A DNA stretch of 33,640 nucleotides from WQXF01 sp031553615. Lineage in GTDB: Bacteria; Bacillota; Clostridia; Christensenellales; Aristaeellaceae. The translations under genes and the position numbers were made by a program. Under the pieces are notes generated by a model. That model saw nothing but the letters and a program-made list of their open reading frames with translations. It searched no databases and had not been told where the DNA came from. Every line of letters starts with the position of its first letter. The stretch's first letter is position 1. The DNA lies in contig JAVBLJ010000014.1 in assembly GCA_031553615.1 (NCBI GenBank), forward strand, positions 1 through 33,640, written 5' to 3'. Shown in pieces: positions 22,947 to 31,437 of this stretch.

Positions 22947-23636
22947 ATGCACCTGCAAACCTACGCGGATTTCCTTGCCTGCCTGGAGGAGAAAGGCGTG
23001 ATCTGGTTCTCTCCCAGCTGCCCGGCAGGCCTTCCCTCCTTCGGCCACCTGACCATCGAAAACCAGTGGCATACCAACGACCCGGAAACCGACCCCTGGC
23101 AATGGAAGGATCGCGCCGCCCTGGAGCAGCGCGCCGCCGTCGGCAACGTGCTGGGCGGGCACAAGGGATTCATCGCCCCCAGGATGTACCCGCTGTTCTA
23201 CGCGGCCTCCCGGCCCATGCGTCCGTTCGAGGAGCGCTACGAGGACGGCCTGGTTCCGCGCATGCAGCAGCGCGTCTACGGGGCGTTCTCGCCGGGGGAA
23301 AGGCTTTCCACCTTCGAGCTGCGCGAGCGGGTGATCGGCCCCAAAAAGGAAGAGATGAGCAAGCTTTTCAACGCGCTCGAAGCGCTCATGCGCGATTTCT
23401 ACCTCACTGTTTGCGGCAGCAAGCGCAAGGTCAACGCCCTGGGCGAGCCCTACGGCTGGCCCGCGGTGGATTACGCGCGCGCCGAGGATTGGCACGGTGA
23501 ATGGCTGGCCAACGCGGCGCTGCTTCCCCAGGCCGAAGCGCGCGAGGCCATCGTAGAGCACTGCCTGCGCATCGGCGCAACCGTGGATGCGGATACGCTG
23601 CGCAAGGAGCTTTGGCGGCGTGCCTCGAAGGCCTAA
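22947..23636 (+). CDS. AlkZ-related protein of unknown function
   Basis: The 229-residue soluble protein resembles, by memory of the family, proteins annotated as AlkZ-related. Typical segments are the start YADFLACLEEKGV, the acidic-aromatic run NQWHTNDPETDPWQWKDR (67-84 region of the first third) and a mid helix FELRERV. AlkZ/YcaQ enzymes are DNA glycosylases that unhook crosslinks. This protein is shorter, lacks the QxQ/QxD catalytic signature as far as I can see, and may not be a glycosylase. ATG 22947 follows CAGGAGGATG by a normal distance. It lies 64 bases after the synthase operon and may be co-transcribed with it, since no terminator intervenes. Confidence 0.65.
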   Translation: MHLQTYADFLACLEEKGVIWFSPSCPAGLPSFGHLTIENQWHTNDPETDPWQWKDRAALEQRAAVGNVLGGHKGFIAPRMYPLFYAASRPMRPFEERYEDGLVPRMQQRVYGAFSPGERLSTFELRERVIGPKKEEMSKLFNALEALMRDFYLTVCGSKRKVNALGEPYGWPAVDYARAEDWHGEWLANAALLPQAEAREAIVEHCLRIGATVDADTLRKELWRRASKA

Positions 23637-23653
23637 TGTTTAAAATCACATCG

Positions 23654-23701
23654 AAAAACGGCCCCCTGCAATTTTGGCATTTGCGCAATTGCTGGGGGCC
23701 G
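23654..23701 (-). terminator. Intrinsic terminator of the AraC-type gene
   Basis: CGGCCCCC-T-GCAATT (23659-23673) pairs with AATTGC-T-GGGGGCCG (23687-23701). On the minus strand the stem is followed by TTTTT (23658-23654). It can also act against plus-strand transcription leaving the AlkZ-related gene. Confidence 0.8.
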
Positions 23702-23731
23702 CTTTGCGCATCTCCTCTTCCTTATACCTTG

Positions 23732-23761
23732 TATTAGCCCCCCTAGTATTAGTCCCCCCGG
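23732..23761. repeat. 15-base tandem repeat at the 3' end of the AraC-type gene
   Basis: TATTAGCCCCCCTAG (23732-23746) is followed by TATTAGTCCCCCCGG (23747-23761). The second unit contains the stop codon of the AraC-type gene. Confidence 0.65.
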
Positions 23762-24576
23762 GTTAGGTACAGCTCCGAGGGCGCCATGCCCATGTATTGC
23801 TTGAACATTTTCGAAAAATAGGAGAGGTTGTGAATGCCAAGGCGATGCGCCGCCTCCGATGCGGTCAACCCGCTTTCGATGATCAGCCGATGCGCATAAT
23901 CGCAGCGGAGCGTGTTGATGTAGTGGACGACGGATGCGCCGGTGTACGCGCGAAACATCCGGCAAAAGTGGAATTTGCTCAGCCCGATATGCTGGCTCAA
24001 CTCATCCACCGTCATGCGCTCGCACAAATGCTCGCGGATGTAGCGCAACGATTGCATGATCGGCAGCGGGTAATCGTGCTCCATGGGCGGCAGGGCCACC
24101 TGCCGCGGCTTGATGTGATTGCGCCACAGCAGCACAAAAAGCCCAAGCACCGCCGAAAGCACGGCCGGCTTGTAGTGGGGCTCCGCCGCGCTGTGTTCGC
24201 GCACGACGCGGTCGAATAGCGCGCGCATGCTCGGATCATCGATCACCGCCGAAGCCCCGGCGCGCTCCACGTCGAACCCCTGCACGTGCAGAAATTCGCT
24301 GCTAATGATCATGCAATGGTACACGCAGGTGCGGGAGAGCGCGTGAATGGTGTGCAGCGCATTGCTGCCGATCACCGCGATCTGCCCTGCCCCGCAATCG
24401 AGCGCCTCAGTATCCAGCAGCAGCCGCATGCAGCCTTCGACGCAGTAAAGCAGCTCCACCTCCAGATGCCAATTGGAGTATACCGAGGGTCTGCCATCAC
24501 CCAAGCGATCGATGTGAATCAAGACCGGGAACGAGGCATCCTCAAAAGTGTGACGCTCATGCTGCATCAATTCCAT
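23749..24576 (-). CDS. AraC family transcriptional regulator (cupin sensor plus double HTH)
   Basis: The 275-residue regulator has an N-terminal cupin-like sensor (about 10-150, with the barrel strands around EVELLYCVEGCMRLLLD and GQIAVIGSNALHTIH) and a C-terminal AraC DNA-binding domain (about 175-272). The domain contains two helix-turn-helix units: MTVDELSQHIGLSKFHFCRMF, and one ending in the signature LTASEAAHRLGIHNLSYFSKMFKQYMG. It is divergent from a sugar-uptake operon and most likely activates it on binding a sugar or glycoside. ATG 24576 lies ten bases after the second GGAG of AAGGAGGAGC; a TTG at 24585 is possible but too close. A terminator follows. Confidence 0.9.
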   Translation of the reverse strand: MELMQHERHTFEDASFPVLIHIDRLGDGRPSVYSNWHLEVELLYCVEGCMRLLLDTEALDCGAGQIAVIGSNALHTIHALSRTCVYHCMIISSEFLHVQGFDVERAGASAVIDDPSMRALFDRVVREHSAAEPHYKPAVLSAVLGLFVLLWRNHIKPRQVALPPMEHDYPLPIMQSLRYIREHLCERMTVDELSQHIGLSKFHFCRMFRAYTGASVVHYINTLRCDYAHRLIIESGLTASEAAHRLGIHNLSYFSKMFKQYMGMAPSELYLTRGD

Positions 24577-24783
24577 ATCTTTCAAGCTCCTCCTTGAATC
24601 ACCAACGCAATATAATGCTAAACAACAGCAATATATTTGTATAATTGTTGTGCCACTTTAGTATATAATAGAGCCACAAGATATGCAATCCGAACTATGT
24701 GCGGTTGGCGTATTTGTGGTATTCGTTCGCAGGCATCCCCGCAAAAAAAGAAGGATGTCCTTCACGATTAAGGAGGCGAGCCG
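24577..24783. promoter_or_regulatory. Divergent control region of the AraC-type gene and sugar-uptake operon
   Basis: The segment 24603-24670 is very AT-rich. A perfect -10 TATAAT stands at 24664-24669 for the uptake operon, with no good -35 at 17 bases, as expected for an AraC-activated promoter. ACAACA (24621-24626) and TGTTGT (24646-24651) form an inverted repeat that is a candidate operator. AAGGAGG (24769-24775) serves TTG 24784. Confidence 0.5.
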
Positions 24784-25725
24784 TTGAATCCTTCCTTGAG
24801 TCCTTCCGCGAAACCGGCAAAGCGCGACCGCTTGAAAGTCAAGAGCAACATCGATTTACTGCTGTTCTGTCTGCCCGGCGTCATCATCACATTCATTTAT
24901 CACTACATACCGCTCTACGGTGTGCAGATTGCCTTCCGCAATTTCCGGCCCACCAAGGGCATCACCGGCAGCCCGTGGGTGGGTTGGGCGAACTTCGATC
25001 GCTTCTTCCGCTCGGCGGACGCTATGCAGATCATCACCAACACGGTCACCCTGAGCCTGTATAGCTTGATCATCAGCTTCCCGGTCGCCATCCTTCTGGC
25101 GCTGATGCTCAATTCCTTCCGCCACCATCGCTACCGCCGTGTGATCCAGGCTGTCACCTACGCGCCGTACTTCATTTCGGTGGTCGTCATGTGCGGCATG
25201 ATTATTTTATTCCTCTCCCCGCGCGTCGGCGTCATCAATCAGGCCATGCGCGCGTTGGGCGGCAACACCATCAATTTCATGGGCGAAGTCAAATACTGGC
25301 GGCACATCTACGTTTGGACCAACGTTTGGCAGCGGATGGGCTGGAACTCGGTCATCTACTTCGCCGCGCTATCGGGCGTGAGCCCGGAATACCACGAGGC
25401 CGCTATCGTCGATGGCGCCACCAAACTCCAGCGCGTCCGGCACATCGATCTCCCCTTCCTCTACCCGGTGGTTACCATGCTGCTCATCCTGAACATCGGC
25501 GAACTATTTAGCATCGGCGCGGAAAAAGCGCTGGCCCTGCAGAACGACCTGAACCGCGGCGTATCGCAGATTATTTCGACGTACGTGTACCAGGTCGGTA
25601 TCCTCAAGAGCAACGATGCCTCGTTCGCCGCCGCGATCGGCCTGTTCAACTCGGTCATCAACGCCATCCTGCTCTATGGCGCGAACTGGGTCGTCAGCCG
25701 GAGATCCGAGAACAGCCTCTGGTAA
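24784..25725 (+). CDS. CUT1 sugar ABC transporter permease (LplB/YtcQ-operon type)
   Basis: The 313-residue membrane protein is the first of two permeases of a binding-protein-dependent importer. It has six predicted helices, starting at about 25-45, and a proline-rich basic N-terminus. The cytoplasmic EAA loop EYHEAAIVDGATKLQRVRHIDLPFL (residues near 203-227) docks the ATPase. The IPLYGVQIAFRNF stretch after the first helix is typical of LplB-like permeases for oligosaccharides or glycans. The start is TTG, eight bases after AAGGAGG. The operon has no ATPase gene, so a shared MsmX-type ATPase elsewhere is expected. The gap to the next permease is 25 bases. Confidence 0.92.
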   Translation: MNPSLSPSAKPAKRDRLKVKSNIDLLLFCLPGVIITFIYHYIPLYGVQIAFRNFRPTKGITGSPWVGWANFDRFFRSADAMQIITNTVTLSLYSLIISFPVAILLALMLNSFRHHRYRRVIQAVTYAPYFISVVVMCGMIILFLSPRVGVINQAMRALGGNTINFMGEVKYWRHIYVWTNVWQRMGWNSVIYFAALSGVSPEYHEAAIVDGATKLQRVRHIDLPFLYPVVTMLLILNIGELFSIGAEKALALQNDLNRGVSQIISTYVYQVGILKSNDASFAAAIGLFNSVINAILLYGANWVVSRRSENSLW

Positions 25726-25750
25726 TTCCTACGGAGAGGAGGGAAAACCC

Positions 25751-26656
25751 ATGGAATCCGCAAAACGCCGAAGCCAAAGCGATAAAATCTACGATTTTGT
25801 GCTGTTCATATTGCTCACCATTGTTTTCCTCGTCGTGCTCTATCCGCTGTATTTCATCGTGATCTCATCGATCAGCGACCCGATCCGGGTCTCCCAGGGC
25901 AAAGTTTTCTTCCTGCCCGTCGGCATCACGCTAGATGGATACAAGGCCGTTTTCAAAGAGGGTTCGGTGCTCAACGGCTACAAGAATTCGCTCATCTACA
26001 CCATCGTTGGCATCGCCATCAACGTCGTCTGCACGGTGCCCACGGGGTACGCCCTTTCCCGCAGGGATTTCTTCGCCCGCAAGCCGATCACGTTCTTCTA
26101 TCTGGTCACCATGTTCATCAGCGGCGGCATCATCCCCAGCTTCCTGGTGGTCAAGGCCACCGGCCTGATGAACTCCATGTGGGCGCTGGTGATCCCCGGC
26201 GCGGTCACGGTGTACAACCTCATCGTCTGCCGCACCTTCTTCCAAACCAATATCCCCGATGAGCTGCTCGACGCCGCCCGGCTGGATGGCTGCGGCAACA
26301 CGCACTTCTTCTTTCGCATCGTGATCCCGCTCTCCGGCGCCATCATCGCCATCATGGTGTTGTACTACGGCGTGGGCCACTGGAACGCCTACTTCAGCGC
26401 CCTGATCTACATCTACGATCGCGACAAATGGCCGCTGCAGATGGAATTACGCAACGTTTTGATCCAAAACTCCGTCGTCATGACAAAGGCCGTTATGTCG
26501 CCCGAGGAGCTGGCTGAGAAGGCCCGCCTCGAAGCGATCTCCGCGCTCATGAAGTATTCGCTCATCGTGGTGGCCAGCGTGCCCATGATGGTGCTCTACC
26601 CGTTCATCCAAAAGCATTTTGTGAAGGGTGTCATGATCGGATCGGTCAAGGGATAG
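25751..26656 (+). CDS. CUT1 sugar ABC transporter permease (LplC/YtcP type)
   Basis: The 301-residue second permease also has six helices, and its EAA loop ELLDAARLDGCGNTHFFFRIVIPLS lies near residues 172-196. A cytoplasmic start rich in Lys and Arg precedes the first helix (about 18-40). The periplasm-side loop SDPIRVSQGKVFFLPVGITLDGY is typical of LplC/YtcP proteins. GAGGAGGG precedes ATG 25751, and the long upstream open frame overlaps the first permease and is not used. It forms the channel with the 24784-25725 product. Confidence 0.93.
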   Translation: MESAKRRSQSDKIYDFVLFILLTIVFLVVLYPLYFIVISSISDPIRVSQGKVFFLPVGITLDGYKAVFKEGSVLNGYKNSLIYTIVGIAINVVCTVPTGYALSRRDFFARKPITFFYLVTMFISGGIIPSFLVVKATGLMNSMWALVIPGAVTVYNLIVCRTFFQTNIPDELLDAARLDGCGNTHFFFRIVIPLSGAIIAIMVLYYGVGHWNAYFSALIYIYDRDKWPLQMELRNVLIQNSVVMTKAVMSPEELAEKARLEAISALMKYSLIVVASVPMMVLYPFIQKHFVKGVMIGSVKG

Positions 26657-26773
26657 GCGTGTTTTCGCACAGGAAGGAGGGCGAATGCGCCACACGGATC
26701 GAATCCGCATCACAAATAAAACCTCTGTATCTACAACTTTGGGCACAAACAACGTGAAAGGGAGAACGAAACA

Positions 26774-28312
26774 ATGAAGAAACTGCTTACTTGGTTGTTG
26801 CTGGTTACCCTGCTGCTCGGCGCCACCAGCGCGTTTGCCGCCGAAGGCACGAAGTCCTTCTCGATCCTGGTAGACGATTCCGGTAAGGCCGAGGACAAGA
26901 TCATGTATCCCATCCTCGAAGAGCAGACCGGCATCAAGGTCGACCTGATGCTGCTCCCCTACGAAGCGGCCGTGGAACGCAAGAACATCCTCATCAACAG
27001 CGGCGATTATCCGGATGCCATCGGCGGCTGGCTGCTGAGCGAGAATGACATCCTCACCATGGGCATGCAGGATGGCCTGTTTGTGCCGATCGATCAATAC
27101 ATCGACGACAGCACCCCCAACATGCAGAAGGTTCTCTCCATCCCCGGTGTCCGCGATGCGTTCACCCTGCCGGATGGCCACATCTACACCATCCCCTACG
27201 TCATCGGCACGCCCCAAGTCTCGTTCCAGCCCTGGATCAACACCGAATGGCTGAAGAACGTTGGCATGGAAATGCCCACCACCACCGAAGAGTTCCGCAA
27301 GGTTCTGGAAGCCTTCCGTGATCAGGACGCGAACGGCAACGGCGACCCGAACGACGAAATCCCCTTCTCCGCCGACCCGAACAACAAGAACATCGGCTCC
27401 ATGGCGGGCTGGTTCGGCGTGGACGCGACCGCGTACCGCGGCGGCGCGACCTACTTCGCGATGGTCGATGGCAAGCTGCAGTTCTCGGCCAATCAGCCGG
27501 GCTTCAAAGAGTTCTTGAAATTCTTCACCGGCCTCTACAAGGATGGCTTGATCGACCCCGAACTGTTCACCCAGGATCTGGAGACCTGGAAGGCGAAGGG
27601 CAAGCAGAACCTGTACGGCTGCTCCATGGCCTACGGCTCCGGCGATTTCTACGACATGGTGCCCGGCACCAACGAGACCCCCTTCCGCACCCTGCCGGTG
27701 CTGAGCAGCGAATACTGCGACAAGCCCATCTATCACCGCGGCAGCTACGGCGTGTACCTGTTCCGTTCCCAGGTCGGCATCACCAACAAGGCCGCCGATC
27801 CGGGCCTGATTGTGAAATGGTTTGACAACGTGTTCGATCTGGACAACTCCATGCAGATGTCCAACGGCCTGTTTGGCTGGCGTTTGGAGAAGCTCGAAGA
27901 TGGCAGCTTCCGCCGCCTGGATGAAGCCAAACTGAGCGAAGCAGACCGCGAGAAGTACGGCTGGGCCAACACCTTCACGCAGTCGCTGCCGCGCTTCTGC
28001 CCGGTTGAGATCGAAATTCTGCCGGTAGAAGGCCAGCCGATCCCCTACGACGAGAAAAAGACCGCTGATGCCGTCTACGAGCCCTACCTCAACGAGATGG
28101 TTCCCCAGGTGTGGCTGGGCGCCGACGTCGCCGAGCGCGCCGCGACCCTGACCACCGACATCGCCAACTACATCGACCAGAAGGTCGCCGAGTGGGTGAG
28201 CGGCCAGGCAGATGTCGAAGCGGATTGGGATGCCTACACCGCGAAGCTCGAAGAGATGGGCTTGCAGGAAATGATCACCATCTGGAAGGGCGCCATCGGC
28301 GAAGCCGAATAA
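26774..28312 (+). CDS. Extracellular sugar-binding protein of the CUT1 importer (LplA-like)
   Basis: The 512-residue exported protein captures the substrate for the two permeases upstream. It has a signal peptide (1-22, cut after AFA) with no cysteine at the cleavage site, so unlike most Gram-positive binding proteins it is not a lipoprotein. The mature part shows the two-lobe LplA/YtcQ plan (for example EQTGIKVDLMLLP, then GDYPDAIGG). A calcium-loop-like stretch DQDANGNGDPNDEIPF lies near 183-198, comparable to the calcium site of the alginate-binding protein AlgQ2. Such proteins bind oligosaccharides of plant or host glycans. Two hairpins, the second a terminator, follow the gene. Confidence 0.92.
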   Translation: MKKLLTWLLLVTLLLGATSAFAAEGTKSFSILVDDSGKAEDKIMYPILEEQTGIKVDLMLLPYEAAVERKNILINSGDYPDAIGGWLLSENDILTMGMQDGLFVPIDQYIDDSTPNMQKVLSIPGVRDAFTLPDGHIYTIPYVIGTPQVSFQPWINTEWLKNVGMEMPTTTEEFRKVLEAFRDQDANGNGDPNDEIPFSADPNNKNIGSMAGWFGVDATAYRGGATYFAMVDGKLQFSANQPGFKEFLKFFTGLYKDGLIDPELFTQDLETWKAKGKQNLYGCSMAYGSGDFYDMVPGTNETPFRTLPVLSSEYCDKPIYHRGSYGVYLFRSQVGITNKAADPGLIVKWFDNVFDLDNSMQMSNGLFGWRLEKLEDGSFRRLDEAKLSEADREKYGWANTFTQSLPRFCPVEIEILPVEGQPIPYDEKKTADAVYEPYLNEMVPQVWLGADVAERAATLTTDIANYIDQKVAEWVSGQADVEADWDAYTAKLEEMGLQEMITIWKGAIGEAE

Positions 28313-28358
28313 TCGTAGCGTGTCGTATCACAAACGCAACGCGTGATTAGGCAACACA

Positions 28359-28386
28359 GGGGGACGTCGCAGTAGCGACGTCCCCC
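28359..28386 (+). repeat. Perfect 12-bp hairpin with AGTA loop
   Basis: GGGGGACGTCGC (28359-28370) pairs with GCGACGTCCCCC (28375-28386) with no mismatch and no T-run. It sits 46 bases after the binding-protein stop and just before a true terminator, so it may protect the 3' end of the message. Confidence 0.75.
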
Positions 28387-28391
28387 AACAC

Positions 28392-28432
28392 AAAAAAGCG
28401 AGCTTTGCCCTAGCGGCAAGACTCGCTTTTTG
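28392..28432 (+). terminator. Terminator of the sugar-uptake operon
   Basis: AAAAAGCGAG..TTTGCC pairs with GGCAAG..CTCGCTTTTT around CTAGC. The A-run and T-run make it usable from both sides. Confidence 0.85.
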
Positions 28433-28438
28433 CTGTAC

Positions 28439-28472
28439 GCTTTAGTTGAACGGTAGCTTTAGTTGAACGGTA
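28439..28472 (+). repeat. 17-base perfect tandem repeat
   Basis: GCTTTAGTTGAACGGTA occurs at 28439-28455 and again at 28456-28472, followed by an imperfect GCTTTGCTTAAACTGCA echo. It lies between the uptake operon terminator and the 3' end of the minus-strand exporter operon. Confidence 0.85.
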
Positions 28473-28553
28473 AGCTTTGCTTAAACTGCAAGCTTGGACG
28501 AGGTGCTACGGCTTCCGCCACCTCCTGCGGCGAAGCACGGCCCCGCTCCTTCC

Positions 28554-29351
28554 CTATAGCAATATGTCACGGCGTGGGTAGAGCCGCAACGCCAGCGCGG
28601 CGGCGGCGGCGCAGATCAGCACGGCATAGGCGAATGCCCAGACGGAAAGCCCGCCTTCGTTCAGCACATGGCGCGCGGCGAACACCCCGAACGGGGTCAG
28701 GTGATTCAGAAAGCCGAGCGCACCGGTGAGTCCGGCCACCAGCGTGCAGAGGAAGGCGGCCATCAACGCACCGCTGGCCATTGCCGCCGCGCGCTCCGGC
28801 TTGCGAATCAGCGCAGCCACCGCCACGCCGATGGCCAGAAACACCAGCTGGAACAGCAGCAGGCTGCCCATGAGCCCCGCCAAGCCGCCCGCATACCCGC
28901 CGCCGGGATAATAGGACGATAGCGCCGCCGCGCTCACGGCCCAGGTGACCAGGTTGAGCGCCATCGCTTGAATAAACGCAGCCAGCAGCTTTACGGCCAG
29001 CACGCGCAACCGGCTGACCGGCTTCACCAGCAGGAATTCGGCGGTGCGATCCCGCTCCTCGCTCACCAGCGCGCCCGCGCCCTGCATGGCGGCGTGCACC
29101 CCGGCGATCAGCAGCAAAAAGGTGAACATCACCCCATAAAAGCCCAGCGCCTCGCCCAGATTGAAATCGTTCAAGCCCATGAGCGAACGAATCGGCGCAG
29201 GCACCACCACCATGTAGGTGTTCAATTGATCGATATTCCCGCTCATGCCCGCGTACTTGCCCATGCCGGTGGCCAGCAGGGCCGCCATGCCCGCACACCA
29301 AATCAGCATTTGCTTAAGCCCCATGCGCATCTCGCGCAGCAGCATGTTCAT
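28554..29351 (-). CDS. ABC-2 type exporter permease, subunit 2
   Basis: The 265-residue membrane protein has six likely helices. The cytoplasmic loop after the second helix contains SEERDRTAEFLLVKPVSRLRV, the E-R-x-x-x-T-x-E-F-L-L-x-K-P motif of ABC-2 permeases that contact the ATPase. The neighbouring gene product (29397-30197) has the same motif and similar length, so the two probably form a heterodimer with the 30194-31111 ATPase. The start is ATG 29351 after GGGGGAGGG. The gene is third in a minus-strand operon; the gap to the second gene is 45 bases. The substrate is unknown. Confidence 0.88.
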   Translation of the reverse strand: MNMLLREMRMGLKQMLIWCAGMAALLATGMGKYAGMSGNIDQLNTYMVVVPAPIRSLMGLNDFNLGEALGFYGVMFTFLLLIAGVHAAMQGAGALVSEERDRTAEFLLVKPVSRLRVLAVKLLAAFIQAMALNLVTWAVSAAALSSYYPGGGYAGGLAGLMGSLLLFQLVFLAIGVAVAALIRKPERAAAMASGALMAAFLCTLVAGLTGALGFLNHLTPFGVFAARHVLNEGGLSVWAFAYAVLICAAAAALALRLYPRRDILL

Positions 29352-29396
29352 CGCATTCCCTCCCCCTCGGTCTCATTCCGTAATCTCACACGGCGC

Positions 29397-30197
29397 TCAC
29401 AGCGCGGGCAGATCGAGCCGCCGGGCCGCAAACAGCCCGCCCGCCGTCATCAGCACCGTCAGCGCAAGGCCCAGCCCAAACAGCGCCGGGTCGTAGCCGC
29501 CATGCAGCAGCACGCTCACGCCATCGAAGTAGCGGAACGGGGTCAGGTAGCGCAGCGCATCCTCCTCGAGCAGGGCGGCGATCAGCGCCACGATGAATAG
29601 GCCGAACACCGTGCTGAGCGCTAGCGTGAAGGGCGACTTGAGCCGCCGCATCAGCACCGCCACCAGAAAACCCAGCGCCGCAAAGAAAAGCTGCGTCCAG
29701 AGCATGCTCAGCGCGATGAGTAGCAACCGATCCATGGGAAACGCTTCGGAGGCGGCCACCACCTGCGCAAAACCCAGCGAGACCGCCAGATAGGCCGCGT
29801 TGGTGAGCACGATGAGCGTCAGCGCGGCCAGCAGCTTTTCGCTATAGATCCCAAGGCGGGAAGCAGGCTTGGCAAACAGGAAATCGGCGGTCTTGTTGCG
29901 CCGCTCACGCGCCACCAGCCCCGCACCCAATAGCATCGCCTGGATCGCGCCGATAACGATCACGTACAGCTGCAAAAAGCTGAAGAAGCCGAGTATGCCG
30001 GGCAGCAGAAGGATATCCATGCCCAGCGCGCGCGTCGCCAGCTTGCCAAAGCCCTGCACTAGCACGCGCAGCGACTCCATCTGCTGCGCAAAAGCGGGGT
30101 AGATGCCCAGAAATACCCCCACCGCCGCCAACATGGCCACGGCCCAGCCCAGCGTAGCACGCGCCTGGGTGCGCAGCTCCTCGCGGTACACGTTCAT
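29397..30197 (-). CDS. ABC-2 type exporter permease, subunit 1
   Basis: The 266-residue membrane protein has six likely helices and the motif RERRNKTADFLFAKPASRLGI after the second helix, parallel to the neighbouring subunit 2. The two proteins are clearly paralogous in plan. Its ATG overlaps the ATPase stop by ATGA, so translation is coupled. It forms the membrane channel of the exporter; the cargo cannot be predicted. Confidence 0.88.
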   Translation of the reverse strand: MNVYREELRTQARATLGWAVAMLAAVGVFLGIYPAFAQQMESLRVLVQGFGKLATRALGMDILLLPGILGFFSFLQLYVIVIGAIQAMLLGAGLVARERRNKTADFLFAKPASRLGIYSEKLLAALTLIVLTNAAYLAVSLGFAQVVAASEAFPMDRLLLIALSMLWTQLFFAALGFLVAVLMRRLKSPFTLALSTVFGLFIVALIAALLEEDALRYLTPFRYFDGVSVLLHGGYDPALFGLGLALTVLMTAGGLFAARRLDLPAL

Positions 30198-31111
30198 GCG
30201 CTCACCCCCGCAGCGGGCTCCTTGGTGTAGTAATGCAGAAAAATCTCTTCCAGGGTGGGCTCGCTGATCTCCAGATCGGCCACCGTCCGCGCGGCCAGCA
30301 GCGCCAGCACCTGGTTCAGATCGCCGCGCAGCAGGAATCCGACGCGCGGCCCCTCGGCCTGCACATCGCTCACGCCCGCCACCCCCTCCAGCGCGGCACG
30401 GAAGGTTTGCGCGGTCTCGGCCTCGGCAAAGGTGGCGTGCACCCGCTTGCAGTTGTTCTTGCGCAGTTGCTCCATGGTCTCCAGCTGAACGAGACGGCCC
30501 TCCTTGATGATCGCCACCCGCTGGCAGAGCCGCTGCACTTCGCCCAGTATGTGCGAGGAGAAGAGCACGGTCGCGCCGCGCCGATTCTCCTGCTCAATAA
30601 GATCGAAGAACGTATGCTGCATCAGCGGGTCCAGGCCGCTGGTCGGCTCGTCGAGTATGATCAGGCGCGGCTCGTGCAGCAGCCCCTGCACGATGCCCAC
30701 TTTCTTGCGGTTGCCGAAGGAGAGATCGTTGATCTTGCGCTTAGGATCGAGCTCCAGAGCCGCGCACAGCGATTCGATGCGCGCGCCGCAATCGCGCTTG
30801 TAAAAGCGCGCCGAATACCGGAGCAGATCGACCACGCGCATGTCCTCGTAGTAGAACACTTCGGCGGGCAAGTAGCCCACCTCGCGGCGAATCTCCACGC
30901 CCTGCTTCACGATATCCTTGCCGAATATGGTCGCCGAGCCGCTGGTGGGCAGCAGCAGGCCAAGCAGCGTACGGATGGTGGTCGATTTGCCCGCGCCGTT
31001 GGGCCCAATGAATCCAAACATCTCCCCCTCGTCCACCGTGAACGATACATCCACAATGCCACGGGCCCTGCCATATGTCTTGGTCAGGTGATTCAATTCG
31101 ATGGCGTGCAT
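30194..31111 (-). CDS. ABC exporter ATP-binding protein
   Basis: The 305-residue ATPase carries Walker A GPNGAGKS (36-43), the signature LSFGNRKK (130-137), Walker B LIILDEP (150-156), D-loop SGLDP and H-loop FSSHIL. A 90-residue C-terminal extension is typical of ABC-2 exporters of the CcmA type. ATG 31111 follows GGAGAGGA by about seven bases and is preferred over an ATG eight codons upstream. It is the first gene of the operon, with a promoter at 31153-31181, and is divergent from dinB. Confidence 0.92.
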   Translation of the reverse strand: MHAIELNHLTKTYGRARGIVDVSFTVDEGEMFGFIGPNGAGKSTTIRTLLGLLLPTSGSATIFGKDIVKQGVEIRREVGYLPAEVFYYEDMRVVDLLRYSARFYKRDCGARIESLCAALELDPKRKINDLSFGNRKKVGIVQGLLHEPRLIILDEPTSGLDPLMQHTFFDLIEQENRRGATVLFSSHILGEVQRLCQRVAIIKEGRLVQLETMEQLRKNNCKRVHATFAEAETAQTFRAALEGVAGVSDVQAEGPRVGFLLRGDLNQVLALLAARTVADLEISEPTLEEIFLHYYTKEPAAGVSA

Positions 31112-31152
31112 AGGCTCATCCTCTCCAACGTTCATCCCCTGTTTCTAACGCC

Positions 31153-31181
31153 ATTATACTCCGCGCCACCTCCTCGCACAA
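31153..31181 (-). promoter_or_regulatory. Promoter of the ABC-2 exporter operon
   Basis: On the minus strand TTGTGC (31181-31176) lies 17 bases before a perfect TATAAT (31158-31153). The rest of the 31112-31320 gap shows nothing else clear. Confidence 0.65.
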
Positions 31182-31320
31182 TCCAAATGTCACCACCTGT
31201 CCGTTCCCGCGCGCAAGTTGGCGTTCCAGTGGTCCAAACGGTAATCTTTGCCGTTCTGAGCGTACCTTCCCAGTGCCTTCCTTTTCATCTTATTACGCCG
31301 ACACGCCCTGATTTTCCCTG

Positions 31321-31349
31321 TTGCGTTTTGGGCAGAGGGATGTTATACT
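31321..31349 (+). promoter_or_regulatory. dinB promoter
   Basis: TTGCGT (31321-31326) and TATACT (31344-31349) are 17 bases apart. The LexA box begins six bases after the -10, over the expected transcription start. Confidence 0.7.
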
Positions 31350-31354
31350 CAAAG

Positions 31355-31397
31355 CGAACGAAAGTTCGCCGAACATTCGTGCGCCGATCATTCGTTC
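31355..31397 (+). promoter_or_regulatory. LexA (SOS) operator with two degenerate copies at 15-base steps
   Basis: CGAACGAAAGTTCG (31355-31368) is a full Gram-positive LexA/DinR box (GAAC-N4-GTTC). CGAACATTCGTGC (31370-31382) and CGATCATTCGTTC (31385-31397) follow at exactly 15-base intervals, each with one damaged half-site. All lie between the -10 box and the ribosome site. Confidence 0.75.
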
Positions 31398-31437
31398 TCT
31401 TTTATTTATTCGCCTTTAGCATAGCGAGGTGAACCGT

